A stretch of DNA of 64,000 nt from DAOTWC01 sp048499435 (GCA_048499435.1 JASNZW010000003.1:62001-126000), one strand, 5' to 3'; shown: positions 8,538-17,233, counted from the stretch's first letter. Program-made: numbers and translations. Notes: generated by a model not told the origin, from the letters alone.

Positions 8538-10496
8538 TCAGGCCTGTTCCTGAGCGCGCTCCAGGGCCATGATTGCATCAGCCACGGCGTCAATGGCGAC
8601 GCGCTGCTTGCGAAAAAGATCGGGTTCGCTCAGCGCCAGGCGCGCGGCCGCTTCGCGCACTTTGAGCTTCTCAACAAACCGCATGTGCAGGATGTTGTAG
8701 ATCGTCCATTCGGGGCTGAGCAGCTTGCGCTCGCCTTCAGGGCGCTGGCTCTCGATAGCGGCGGTCAGGACGGCGCGCAGGGCGCGCACGGCATTGTTGT
8801 CGTTAGCGGGCAGGGCGCTGCGCACAACGCTGAGTTCTAACAGACGGCTGTGTGTCAGGCCGGGGCCGCCCCAGTAGTGGCGCAGCGCGGCGCGCACCTG
8901 CTCAACGAACAGCTCCCGTTCACCGAACAGGTCATTCTCGCCGTTGGTGTCGGCGGCGCGCTGGCCATCGCGCGGGCTGGCAGCCCGACTCGCGCGGTAT
9001 TCGACTTCGGCGGCGCGCGTGCGGGTGATGTTGATCTGCGGCAGCAGCCCTTCCAGCGCCGCGTAGATTTCGGTTTGCAGCGTGAGGTCGTCAAGCGTGC
9101 GGGCGGCGCGGCGGGCAAATGTGCGCAGAGCGCGCTGCTCATCCGGGTTGAGATCAGGTTGGGCGGCGCGGGCCTGTACGGCCAGGAAGCCGATGCCGGC
9201 GTCGGCTGTTTCAGCGGCGGGGCGGCGGCGCGTATACAGCGGGACCAGCCAGAAGGCATGCCAGGGCAGCAGCACAAGCCCATTGTTGTTCTGGTCGCCA
9301 TTTTCAAACAAGCGGCTGAGCGCGCCGGCTTCGCTGGCCAGCAGCGTTTCGCCGGGGCGCGTTGGCCCGACCGCCGCTGTCAGCTCAGGCGCGCCGTCGG
9401 CAAAGGCCACGATGAAGGCGGTGTTCACCTGGAGATAATCGCAGCTCGCGGCCAGGATAGCCTCAAGCAGTTGGATGAGATCGCTGCGGGTGAGCACCTG
9501 CTCGCTCAGGTTCTGGATGCGGCTGAGGCGCTCATCGTCTTCATCGGGGTAGATCAGCCGTTTTTCCAGCCAGGGCAGCGCCAGATACACGCTCCACTGC
9601 CACAGCAGCACCACCGCCACGACGGCGAAGGGCATGAAGGTCTGGCCGGGCAGGCCAAGGATGCGGGTGGCGGGCGTGGTGAAGATAATAACCGCCAGGG
9701 CGAGCAAGCCGGTGGCCGGGCCGCGCAGCAGGAAGCGCAGCAGCTCGGTTTTCACCACGCGATCAGGCACGCGCGAGCCGAAGAATGACAGCGGATAGGC
9801 CAGAAACAGCAGCATAAGGATGACGACGATGTTGGTGACGTTCACCAGCAGCAGGCCGACCAGCGAGTATTCCTGCCCCGGCAGAAACAGCACAGAGAAC
9901 GGAAAGATGCCCAGCGCCGGCGTAACCAGCGCGACCTGCAGATAGGCCATGCGCCGGCGTGTGTCGCGCGTGAGGCAGCGCTGGCGCGCCCGCTGAACGT
10001 TTACCAGGGCGATGCCGACGGCCAGCACGAAATACAGCAGATAAACCAGAAACAGCGGGCCAGCGCGCAGCCCGACATCCAGCCCGTCGCGCGTCGGCAG
10101 CACCAGGATGTTGGTAAAGGCCGCCGCCACGATAAAGGCTGCGCCAATGGCGTACAGGATGCGGGTCACGCGCCGCCGCCGCCCGCGCGAGGGCAGCCCG
10201 GTCGTTGCCAGCAGCGCGTCTGACAGGTGGAACATGCCAGCTGGCATCAGCGCGATGCCGATCCACTGCATGCGCAGCACCGCCTCGAACACGCCGGGGC
10301 TGGGCTGCAGCGACATGAAAACGTCGCAGATGTAGGTGATGGTTACGCACGCCAGCACAACGCTTGAGGTGCGCGCCACCCGGTCGCGCAGGTTGCGTGT
10401 GAGGTTATACAGCAGCAGCGACGCGGTGACGATAACGGTGGCGGCAGTAAGGGTTTCGTTCGAGAGGTCGAGAAATGCCTTAAGCAGATTTTCCAT
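8538..10496 (-). CDS. Predicted membrane-embedded regulator: multi-TM sensor, GAF-like domain, C-terminal helix-turn-helix
   Basis: 652 residues from the ATG at 10496; a GTG two codons earlier (10502) is closer to the AGGGAG ribosome site. The first ~330 residues hold about nine transmembrane helices, seven of them laid out like the 7TM sensor half of histidine kinases. A GAF-like region follows (about 345-510; ILAASCDYLQVNTAFIVAF, then GIGFLAVQA). There is no HisKA/HATPase domain, so it is not a kinase. The last ~60 residues (LKVREAAARLALSEPDLFRK, then QRVAIDAVADAI) read like a sigma-region-4-type helix-turn-helix with a trailing helix. I recall similar ends on large Chloroflexota regulators. 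The inferred role is a one-component membrane regulator, but DNA binding is unproven. It is last in the sigma-factor operon. Confidence 0.65.
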   Translation of the reverse strand: MENLLKAFLDLSNETLTAATVIVTASLLLYNLTRNLRDRVARTSSVVLACVTITYICDVFMSLQPSPGVFEAVLRMQWIGIALMPAGMFHLSDALLATTGLPSRGRRRRVTRILYAIGAAFIVAAAFTNILVLPTRDGLDVGLRAGPLFLVYLLYFVLAVGIALVNVQRARQRCLTRDTRRRMAYLQVALVTPALGIFPFSVLFLPGQEYSLVGLLLVNVTNIVVILMLLFLAYPLSFFGSRVPDRVVKTELLRFLLRGPATGLLALAVIIFTTPATRILGLPGQTFMPFAVVAVVLLWQWSVYLALPWLEKRLIYPDEDDERLSRIQNLSEQVLTRSDLIQLLEAILAASCDYLQVNTAFIVAFADGAPELTAAVGPTRPGETLLASEAGALSRLFENGDQNNNGLVLLPWHAFWLVPLYTRRRPAAETADAGIGFLAVQARAAQPDLNPDEQRALRTFARRAARTLDDLTLQTEIYAALEGLLPQINITRTRAAEVEYRASRAASPRDGQRAADTNGENDLFGERELFVEQVRAALRHYWGGPGLTHSRLLELSVVRSALPANDNNAVRALRAVLTAAIESQRPEGERKLLSPEWTIYNILHMRFVEKLKVREAAARLALSEPDLFRKQRVAIDAVADAIMALERAQEQA

Positions 10497-10519
10497 TTCC
10501 ACCGCGCAGCTCTCCCTGG

Positions 10520-11074
10520 TTAGCGCAGCGCCTGGCAGAAAAAGATCGCTATGTCCTGGTTCGGATAATAATGGTCGTTGAAACCGCAGAACCTGAAACC
10601 CGCCTGCTGGCAGAAAGCCGCGCCAGGGTGATTCTTGGTTTGCAGCTCGATGCTGAGCTGTTTGAGGTTGTGTTCGCGCGCCCACTGCCGCGCCACGTTG
10701 AGCAGGCGCGTGCCGATACGATGGTGGCGGTATGGGCGCGAAACGACCAGGTCATGCACATGCGCCAGGCCATACGCGGTGTCGCTGCGCATCGTCAGGT
10801 AGCCCAGCACCTCAGCCGACTCGCGGCGGGCCGCGACCAGAAAACAGTGATCGTCGGCCAGCGAACGGCGCAGACGGTCAGCGTGGGGCAGGCAGGCGGC
10901 TTCCATGATGCGCGGCAGACGCTCGGTTTTAAACACAATCTGCCGCTGGCCGCCGTCCTCGGCGGCGGTCATCTGCCAGACGCGGTCTGTTTCGTAGGTG
11001 TGGTCGAGCGCGAGGCAGGGTTGAATATCGGCGGCGAGGGCGTCACGTATAACGAAGCTGATTACGGTGGACAT
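10520..11074 (-). CDS. GNAT family N-acetyltransferase
   Basis: 184 residues with the complete GNAT core. The acetyl-CoA pyrophosphate loop is RHHRIGTRLL (about residues 119-128), preceded by the beta-4 strand VHDLVVS. The C-terminal beta5-alpha4 region carries NHPGAAFCQQAGFRF, a variant of the usual AxxxYxxxGF segment. The N-terminal ~75 residues (acceptor side) are specific to this protein and give no clue to the substrate. It lies in an operon, three bases after the LiaF-like gene and 23 bases before the membrane regulator. RimI-type protein acetylation and small-molecule detoxification are both possible. Confidence 0.8.
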   Translation of the reverse strand: MSTVISFVIRDALAADIQPCLALDHTYETDRVWQMTAAEDGGQRQIVFKTERLPRIMEAACLPHADRLRRSLADDHCFLVAARRESAEVLGYLTMRSDTAYGLAHVHDLVVSRPYRHHRIGTRLLNVARQWAREHNLKQLSIELQTKNHPGAAFCQQAGFRFCGFNDHYYPNQDIAIFFCQALR

Positions 11075-11077
11075 AGT

Positions 11078-11863
11078 TCATGCCAGATAAGCGTCGCCAA
11101 AAGTGCTTTGGACGAACACTTCAATGAGCGGCGCATCATCATCTGCGTCATGAGCCATAAACACGCCTGGCTCAACCTCCGCGTAACGGTTGGGGTCAGC
11201 CGTGACCCCGAAGAAACGGCTGCTTTTGGCGTGAACGACGGCGCGGCAGCCGTGCGGCGTTATGACCTGGACAGCGCCCAGGGCGGAGCGCAGGCGCAGC
11301 GGCCCCAGGGCCTCGCGCGGGCAGACCAGGCGGATGTCGCCCAGGCCAGTGCCGATCACAGATTCTTCAACGATCAGGCTCGACAGATCGAGGCTGACCT
11401 GGCCGAAATGCGTGCTGACGAAAATCTGCCAGGGGAGGTCGCGCGCCAGACCCATTTCCCAGTCGGCAAACGACAGCCAGGGGACGGCGCTGCGGTCCAT
11501 TCTGATATAGGCGCGCGTGTCGCTGACGGTCATGTGCGGGCGCGACTGCCCGGCATACTGGCCGGCGATCAGCCGGCCTTCGCGCTGGAGCGCGCGCGCC
11601 TGCACGTCAATTGGCCCGGCGCTGATGTCGAGGGTTGCGGCTTCGACGCTGCCGCGCGTAACGCCGAAGGTCTTGCTGTCAGCGTCGGGCAGCACGTCGC
11701 CGCGCAGCAAAATCTGCGCCCCGACGACAACCAGCAGCAGCGGCCACAGGCGGGCGGGGTTGAAGCCTTCCAGCAGCAGGAAATTGTCCAGCAGCAGGAT
11801 CACGCCAACAGCGGCGAGCGCCAGCGGCCACAGCCAGGGACCCCGTGAACCCTTGGCCCGCAC
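11078..11863 (-). CDS. LiaF-like / DUF5668-type membrane protein
   Basis: 261 residues. Two transmembrane helices at the N-terminus (about 10-27 and 37-53, WPLALAAVGVILLLDNF and LWPLLLVVVGAQILLRG) match the LiaI/LiaF-type region, with the recurring WPL...GVxLLLDN pattern. The rest is a repetitive beta-rich domain (strands such as AATLDISAG, VSLDLSSL, GDIRLVCP, GAVQVITP) like the cell-wall-stress C-terminal domain of LiaF. In Firmicutes LiaF restrains an envelope-stress kinase; no LiaRS pair is present here. It sits between the sigma factor (4-bp gap) and the acetyltransferase (3-bp gap). An envelope-sensing role is inferred only from the fold resemblance. Confidence 0.7.
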   Translation of the reverse strand: MRAKGSRGPWLWPLALAAVGVILLLDNFLLLEGFNPARLWPLLLVVVGAQILLRGDVLPDADSKTFGVTRGSVEAATLDISAGPIDVQARALQREGRLIAGQYAGQSRPHMTVSDTRAYIRMDRSAVPWLSFADWEMGLARDLPWQIFVSTHFGQVSLDLSSLIVEESVIGTGLGDIRLVCPREALGPLRLRSALGAVQVITPHGCRAVVHAKSSRFFGVTADPNRYAEVEPGVFMAHDADDDAPLIEVFVQSTFGDAYLA

Positions 11864-11867
11864 GGTT

Positions 11868-13148
11868 TCACTCCTCGTACAGATAGTCGCGCAGGATCAC
11901 ATGGGCGGACGACTGGCGCAGCCGGTTAAGCGCCTGCGCCTCAAGCTGGCGCACCCGCTCGCGCGTGACGCCGATAGTCTGCCCGACTTCCTCCAGCGTG
12001 TAGACGCGCCCATCTTCCAGCCCGTAGCGCAGGCGCAGAATCTGCGCTTCGCGCGCGGGCAGCCGGTTAAGCGCCTGGGTGAGCTGCTCGTGCAGCAGGT
12101 GTGTTGCTACTTCTTCGGCGGGCGCCGGGCTGGAGATATCTTCAACGAAGTCGCCGAATGTGGAGTCGCCTTCTTCGTCAATCGGGGTTTCCAGGCTTAC
12201 CGGGCGCCGGGAGATCTCCATCAGGTCTTCAATCTTGTCGGGCGTGGTTTCCATGCCCAGCGCCAGCTCGTCAATGGTGGGGTCGCGCCCCAATTCCTGC
12301 GTGAGCTGCAACTGGATACGGCGCATCCGGTTAAGCTGGTCGCCCATGTGGACGGGCACGCGAATCGTGCGGCCCTGGTCGGCGACTGCACGGCTGACCG
12401 CCTGGCGAATCCACCAGGTAGCGTAGGTGCTGAATTTGTGGCCGCGCTGGTATTCGAACTTGTTGGTGGCGCGGATGAGGCCGATATTGCCTTCCTGGAT
12501 CAGGTCCAGAAAGGGCACGCCGCGCCCGATATACTTCTTTGCCACGCTGATCACCAGGCGGGCGTTGGCGCGGATCAGGTGTTCCTGGGCCGCGTCGCCG
12601 TCCATGATCGTTTCGCGCAGGGCGTAAGCATCGTCGAGCGGCAGGCTGTCGCCGTGCTTTTCGAGCGTCTTGCGGGCAAAGACCGCCGCCTCCATGCGCT
12701 GCGCCAGCTCAACTTCCTGCTCAGCGGTGAGCAGCGGGACGCGGCCAGCTTCCTTCAGGTAGAGGCCGACTACGTCGTCGGTGTCAATTGCCTGTTGATA
12801 GCCCAGGTCCTCGGTCAGGTCGTTGGCGTCGGGCAGCCAGTCGTCCTCATCGTCCTCGCGCTCGTCGTCGTCGCCAAGCGTAGTCAGGTCTTCATTGAGG
12901 TCTTCGGGCAGGCCCTCTGCCGCGTCGTCGATGGTGATTTCGTCTGTTTCGGATGGCTCGCGCGCGGGCACCACCTCGATGCCAGCGTCGAGTATTTCTT
13001 CCATGATGTCATCAAGCAGCGCGATATTGTGCTCGGCATCCGGGATGACCAGCAGGATGTCGTCGTAGGTGATCGTGCCCTGTTTGCGGGCTTTTTCGAT
13101 GAGCTGCGTCCGCAGCGCTTCGTGATTCTGTTCTTGAACCATCAGCAT
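11868..13148 (-). CDS. rpoD: Principal RNA polymerase sigma factor (RpoD/SigA)
   Basis: 426 residues from the ATG at 13148 (a GTG at 13163 and an ATG at 13142 are alternatives; no Shine-Dalgarno is clear). Region 1.1 is present (about 12-60), followed by a strongly acidic linker. Next come region 1.2 (VVGLYLKEAGRVPLLTAEQE), region 2 (ANARLVISVAKKYIGRG, FLDLIQEGNIGLIRA, FSTYATWWIRQAV), region 3 (RVPVHMGDQLNR) and region 4 (YTLEEVGQTIGVTRERVRQ). Region 1.1 together with complete region 2 motifs marks a primary housekeeping sigma factor. It is first in a four-gene operon. A promoter whose -10 lies inside an inverted repeat is found upstream, so the operon may be controlled by a repressor or activator. 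Confidence 0.95.
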   Translation of the reverse strand: MLMVQEQNHEALRTQLIEKARKQGTITYDDILLVIPDAEHNIALLDDIMEEILDAGIEVVPAREPSETDEITIDDAAEGLPEDLNEDLTTLGDDDEREDDEDDWLPDANDLTEDLGYQQAIDTDDVVGLYLKEAGRVPLLTAEQEVELAQRMEAAVFARKTLEKHGDSLPLDDAYALRETIMDGDAAQEHLIRANARLVISVAKKYIGRGVPFLDLIQEGNIGLIRATNKFEYQRGHKFSTYATWWIRQAVSRAVADQGRTIRVPVHMGDQLNRMRRIQLQLTQELGRDPTIDELALGMETTPDKIEDLMEISRRPVSLETPIDEEGDSTFGDFVEDISSPAPAEEVATHLLHEQLTQALNRLPAREAQILRLRYGLEDGRVYTLEEVGQTIGVTRERVRQLEAQALNRLRQSSAHVILRDYLYEE

Positions 13149-13320
13149 GATTGATCTGCACACACCAATTAGACACGCAAAGCCTTGCTATCGCATTTAT
13201 TAGCAAGGCGTTCAAAATCCGAACTGCCACTATCAATCAACCGGAATAGTATGACTCAAAACCGCGTGGTTGACGAATTAGCCGTATGAAGCCGCCACCG
13301 AAGGTGTCTTTTTTTAAAGA

Positions 13321-13336
13321 TAACTGTAAACAGTAA
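13321..13336. promoter_or_regulatory. 16-bp inverted repeat over the rpoD -10 element, possible operator
   Basis: The sequence TAACTGTAAACAGTAA has arms TAACTGT and ACAGTAA with one mismatch and a two-base centre. It covers the whole -10 hexamer of the predicted rpoD promoter. A protein bound here would block polymerase. The binding protein is not identifiable from the sequence. Confidence 0.35.
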
Positions 13337-13358
13337 CGATATTTGATTTTTTTGTCAA
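13330..13358 (-). promoter_or_regulatory. Promoter of the rpoD operon
   Basis: On the minus strand TTGACA (13358-13353), a 17-base spacer and TACTGT (13335-13330). The -35 is perfect and the -10 matches 3/6. The surrounding ~190 bases are much more AT-rich than the rest of the window. The -35 overlaps the stop codon of the upstream DUF4340 gene. The leader would be about 175 bases. Confidence 0.5.
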
Positions 13359-13948
13359 GCAAGCGGCGGCGACTGGATATAACCTTCCAGGAAGTCAACA
13401 GGCCCACGCTCCAGCAGGAAGATCTCGTCACGCTCATCTACCAGCGCGTAATAGGCGCTGCCATCGGGGGTGAGGCCGCCGACAGCGATCACATGGCCGC
13501 TGCCGTCCGTTAACACGAGCTGAAACAATAGACGCGGCGTCTCTGTGAATCCATACGCGCTGAGGTCGGTATCTGGCACAATGTTAACGCTGCGCCCGTA
13601 AGGCAGCAGCGCAAACGTGCGCGCGATGGCGCTGGCGGCGTCCAGGTCAAGCGTGCCCGCGGCGTCCGGCGCGGCCCAGACGCCGTCAGGCCTGCGGCTG
13701 ATGGTGAACGGCTGCGCGCTGGCGGCGCTTTCCAGGCGGATCGCCTGGATGTCGCGCACGGCCAGTTCGGGGAAAACGCGCAGCAGCGTGCCGGTGGGGA
13801 TGGGCGACAGGGCGAGGGTCGCGGTGGCGGTTGGCGCGGCGGGCAGGGCGGGCGGCGGTTGGCGGCTCTGCAGCAGCGCGAGCGCGGCCAGGGCGACAAA
13901 GAGCGCCAGCAGCGCCGGCAGCAGCGGGAAAGCGCGCCGGCGTTTCAT
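13355..13948 (-). CDS. DUF4340-family membrane-anchored protein of an ABC system
   Basis: 197 residues from the ATG at 13948, which overlaps the upstream stop as ATGA. A short basic N-terminus and a single membrane helix (about 6-22, LLPALLALFVALAALALL) anchor the protein. A Pro/Ala/Thr linker and one DUF4340-like beta/alpha domain follow (about 55-195; RDIQAIRLE, FTISRRPDGVWA, GRSVNIVPDTDLSAYGF). DUF4340 proteins usually sit beside GldG-type ABC components and are thought to act at the outer face of the membrane. It is the last gene of the four-gene ABC operon. Its biochemical role is unknown; family membership is fairly clear. Confidence 0.75.
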   Translation of the reverse strand: MKRRRAFPLLPALLALFVALAALALLQSRQPPPALPAAPTATATLALSPIPTGTLLRVFPELAVRDIQAIRLESAASAQPFTISRRPDGVWAAPDAAGTLDLDAASAIARTFALLPYGRSVNIVPDTDLSAYGFTETPRLLFQLVLTDGSGHVIAVGGLTPDGSAYYALVDERDEIFLLERGPVDFLEGYIQSPPLA

Positions 13949-15585
13949 CGCCGAGCCGCCCGGCGCCGCCATACGGCCAGCCCGGCGATCAGCACCGCGC
14001 CGGGCATCAGGACCGCCGTGATCAGGGCGATGAGGTCAAGCTGCTGTGTTGTGACGTAAATCAGCGGCAGCGCGGTCGTAAACCCCTGGGTTGAAAACCC
14101 AATCTGGTCGCTGAGGCCTGTGAGCCAGGCCAGGCCGTCAGTAAAGAGGATGGCGTTCCCCAGGCTGCTGCTGACGTAACCGTTTGTGATGAAATCGCTG
14201 TCGCCGATCAGCAGGATTTTCGCGCCCGTTGTCTGGTCCCAGGCCCACCCGGCGATAACCTGCGGCCCGGCCCGGTCGCTGGCCGGGTCGGGCGCATAGG
14301 CCCCGGTTTCCGCCAGGGTGGTCAGGTCTGTTTCGCCATAGCTTTCGGGCGACGACATGATAATGAAGCCGCTGTTGACCGGCGGATTCTCGCTGTTGAT
14401 GTCCAGGCTGCGCGCCAGCCGGAACAGGGTGGGGGCTTTCTCAGGGTCAAGCCGGGCGGCGATGTCCACGCCGGTCGCGACGGCAGCGCCGATAACGTCG
14501 AGCGGCGTGCGGATGCTCGACGTGTAATCCACCACCACAGCGTTTTCGGCGCGCAGGCCGTAAGTCGTCCACAGGTATTCGTTGAACAGGCTGTCGGCGC
14601 CCATCACCGGATTTGCGCTGAACTGGATATCAGCCAGGATTAAGAGCGCGCCGCCCTGCTTCAGATAGGCGTCCAGCAGGGCCAGCTCCGCTGGCCCCGG
14701 CTCCACGGTTGGCCGGGCGATGATAACAGCGGCGGCGTCGTCAGGGATGGGGCTGCCGGCGGCGGCCAGCGCGGCGAGGTCAAGCGCGCTGGTTGTCAGG
14801 CCGCTTTCCTGCATGCCCAGGTGGACCGCCGACAGCCCCTGCTGCGACGTGTCCAGCGGGTCAAGCGTGCCCAGGCTGGTCTCAAAATAGACCTTGAAGG
14901 TCCCGGCGTTAAGCAGCCGCGCGATTGCCTGGGTGATCTCGCGCTCCTGCGCGCCGCCTGTCTCGCGGGGGATGCGGGCCAGCGTGCTGAAATTGACCGA
15001 GCCGTCAGGGTTGAGGTACGACAGGTACAGCGCGCCGCTGCTCGTCGCGCCGAAGCGCTGCGCCAGCGCTGGCTCTTCTTCCGGGTTGATGTACTGGTGT
15101 GTAATGCGTCCGTCGCTGGCCGCTTCATAGAGGCGGATGATCTGGTCGTCAATCGCCTGCATCTGCACCGCGTCAGAGGCGTAGAAGCCGGTGATGCGGA
15201 CCGGCTGGCTGACGCCGCGCAGCACATCCTGGGTTTGCTGGCTGAGGGTGAAGCGCCGCCCTTCGGTCATGTCCAGCGTGAGCGCGGCGCGCTCCAGCAG
15301 GGTGTACAGCAGCGCCACGATGCCCACCAGCAGCAGCGCGGAAAACACCGAGGCGGTCGCGTGGCGCGTCTGGCGTCCGCGGATGAGGTCCGCGAATTCG
15401 CGCGGGTTCAGCGCGCCCCAGGCGGCGAGGCCGAGCGCGCCCGCGGCCAGCAGCGCGCCGATCACCGGCGTGAGCGCGCCCTGCCACAGCCAGCCAACCA
15501 CGCCCAGCAGCAGGCTCGCGCCGCCGAGATACCCGGCCCAGTGCCCAAGCTGGCTGCGCCGAATGACGATGGGGTCGTTGCTCAT
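13945..15585 (-). CDS. GldG-like ABC system auxiliary membrane protein
   Basis: 546 residues from the ATG at 15585, whose A is shared with the stop of the permease gene (TGATG). Three N-terminal transmembrane helices (about 15-33, 37-55, 80-100) precede a large extracytoplasmic portion with the GldG/IFT52-type fold (about 110-510). Typical motifs are LDMTEGRRFTLSQQT, a DxTxxxRFSLS-like signature of this family, then YEAASDGRITHQYINPE and GALLILADIQF. A final helix (about 515-537) ends in a basic tail. In Bacteroidetes, GldG works with GldA and GldF in gliding. In other phyla the homologous systems have no established substrate. Confidence 0.82.
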   Translation of the reverse strand: MSNDPIVIRRSQLGHWAGYLGGASLLLGVVGWLWQGALTPVIGALLAAGALGLAAWGALNPREFADLIRGRQTRHATASVFSALLLVGIVALLYTLLERAALTLDMTEGRRFTLSQQTQDVLRGVSQPVRITGFYASDAVQMQAIDDQIIRLYEAASDGRITHQYINPEEEPALAQRFGATSSGALYLSYLNPDGSVNFSTLARIPRETGGAQEREITQAIARLLNAGTFKVYFETSLGTLDPLDTSQQGLSAVHLGMQESGLTTSALDLAALAAAGSPIPDDAAAVIIARPTVEPGPAELALLDAYLKQGGALLILADIQFSANPVMGADSLFNEYLWTTYGLRAENAVVVDYTSSIRTPLDVIGAAVATGVDIAARLDPEKAPTLFRLARSLDINSENPPVNSGFIIMSSPESYGETDLTTLAETGAYAPDPASDRAGPQVIAGWAWDQTTGAKILLIGDSDFITNGYVSSSLGNAILFTDGLAWLTGLSDQIGFSTQGFTTALPLIYVTTQQLDLIALITAVLMPGAVLIAGLAVWRRRAARR

Positions 15586-16310
15586 CAGCGCCACCTGTGC
15601 GATTCAACTGCGCGCATTGTAATGAACAGCGCGATCACGATGATCCCGGCGTAGTAGGCGGCGTCCTCAGCGCGCACCAGGCCATAGGCGAATGAGGTGG
15701 TGAAGTGCCCTTGCAGCGTGAGCATGTTGATCAGGCGGGCGACCTCCACATTGGCGACAATCTGCCCCGCCAGGCTGCCCAGATACAGGATCAGCAGCGC
15801 GGCTGTGCTGAGGAAGGCGGCGACAATCTGATTTTCAGTGAGCGCCGAGAACAGCAGCCCAACTGCCAGCGCAGCGCCACCGTACAGCCAGATGCCGATG
15901 TACGCGCTGGCCGCGTGGCCCAGATCTGGCTGGCTGATGGCGGCCAGAATCGCCAGATAAACCGCTGTCAGCGCCAGCAGCAGGGTGTAGAAAAACCACG
16001 CGCCCAGGAACTTGCCCAGCACAATATCGAAATCGCGCACGGGCGCTGTAAGCAGCAGCTCCAGCGTGCCCTCACGGCTTTCTTCCGCCAGCAGGCGCAT
16101 TGTCAGCAGCGGGGCCAGAAATACCAGCGTGAACGACAGGAAGGCGGGGACAACGGCGGGCGACGCCGGGCGGAAGCTGACGCTGATAACCAGGTCGTTA
16201 TTGAACACCAGCGCCGTCAGCAGCAGAAAGCCCGCCATCAGCAGATAATACAGGGGCGTGGCGAAATACTGCCCGACTTCACGGCGGAAAACGATCCACA
16301 CAGCGCGCAT
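15585..16310 (-). CDS. ABC-2 type permease (GldF/NosY-like)
   Basis: 241 residues, six predicted transmembrane helices. The N-terminus (RAVWIVFRREVGQYFATPLY) is the standard amphipathic coupling segment of ABC-2 permeases of the GldF/NosY group. The cytoplasmic loop RLLAEESREGTLELLLTAPV is their family hallmark and contacts the ATPase. It overlaps the ATPase gene by one base upstream and the GldG-like gene by one base downstream, so the subunits are likely produced together. The substrate is unknown. Confidence 0.88.
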   Translation of the reverse strand: MRAVWIVFRREVGQYFATPLYYLLMAGFLLLTALVFNNDLVISVSFRPASPAVVPAFLSFTLVFLAPLLTMRLLAEESREGTLELLLTAPVRDFDIVLGKFLGAWFFYTLLLALTAVYLAILAAISQPDLGHAASAYIGIWLYGGAALAVGLLFSALTENQIVAAFLSTAALLILYLGSLAGQIVANVEVARLINMLTLQGHFTTSFAYGLVRAEDAAYYAGIIVIALFITMRAVESHRWR

Positions 16311-17233
16311 TATTCCTGGTGCGCCTTTCCTACGACATCAAGGAAGATGTCTTCCAGTGTCATCGCGACCGGGCGCAGCTCAAGCAGGTGGCAGCCAGCC
16401 TGCGTGACCGCCTGGGCGACTGCGGCGCGGGCGTCAACGCCGGGCCGGATGCGCAGCGTGCAGCCTTCGCCCTGCGGCTGAACCGCCTCGACACCCGTTA
16501 CGCCGGCCAGCAGGTCCCGCGCTGACACGCCGGGCACGCACGCGACAGCGACGTACAGGTGCGCGCCGGGCTGAAGCTGCTGCCGCAGCGTTGCGGGCGC
16601 GCCCTGGGCGATGATGCGGCCCTGGTGAATGATCAGCACGCGGTCGCAGATCTGCTCAGCTTCGGACAGGATGTGCGTGCTGAACAGCACAGTGTGATCA
16701 GCGCCGAGCTGGCGCACGAGCTGGCGCACTTCGATCACCTGCTGCGGGTCAATGCCGATTGTTGGCTCGTCCAGAATGATGATTTCAGGGTTGTGCACCA
16801 GGGCCTGCGCCAGGCCCAGGCGCTGTCGCATGCCTTTTGACAGGTGGCGGATCAGGCTGTCGCGGCGGTCAGCAAGCTGGACGCGCGCCAGCACGCTGTC
16901 CACCTGGGCGCGGGGGCGGCGCACGCCGCGCAGTTCCGCCCAGAACGTGACATAGCCGCGCACCGTCATGTCAGGATAAACGGGCACGCGCTCCGGCAGG
17001 TAGCCAACGCGCCGCCGGACTTCAAGCGAGTCAGCGCTGATATCGAAACCGGCGATAACCGCGGTGCCGCTGGTGGGGGGCATGAAGCCGGTAAGCATGC
17101 GGATCGTGGTGGTTTTGCCGGCGCCGTTCGGCCCCAGCAGGCCGACGATCTCGCCAGGGGCGGCGGTGAACGACAGGCCCTCGACCGCCGGGTACAGACC
17201 GTAGCGTTTGGTCAGGTTGTGCGCTTCGATCAT
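16310..17233 (-). CDS. ABC transporter ATP-binding protein (GldA-like)
   Basis: 307 residues. A complete ABC cassette: Walker A GPNGAGKTTT (about 35-44), Q-loop region, signature LSKGMRQRLGLAQAL (about 133-147), Walker B EIIILDEPTIGIDP and H-loop FSTHIL. The ~80-residue C-terminal extension (VQPQGEGCTLRIRPG) is the usual regulatory tail of CcmA/NatA/GldA-type cassettes. First gene of the operon, with a good promoter 31-59 bases upstream. It energises the GldF-like permease encoded next to it. Confidence 0.92.
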   Translation of the reverse strand: MIEAHNLTKRYGLYPAVEGLSFTAAPGEIVGLLGPNGAGKTTTIRMLTGFMPPTSGTAVIAGFDISADSLEVRRRVGYLPERVPVYPDMTVRGYVTFWAELRGVRRPRAQVDSVLARVQLADRRDSLIRHLSKGMRQRLGLAQALVHNPEIIILDEPTIGIDPQQVIEVRQLVRQLGADHTVLFSTHILSEAEQICDRVLIIHQGRIIAQGAPATLRQQLQPGAHLYVAVACVPGVSARDLLAGVTGVEAVQPQGEGCTLRIRPGVDARAAVAQAVTQAGCHLLELRPVAMTLEDIFLDVVGKAHQE

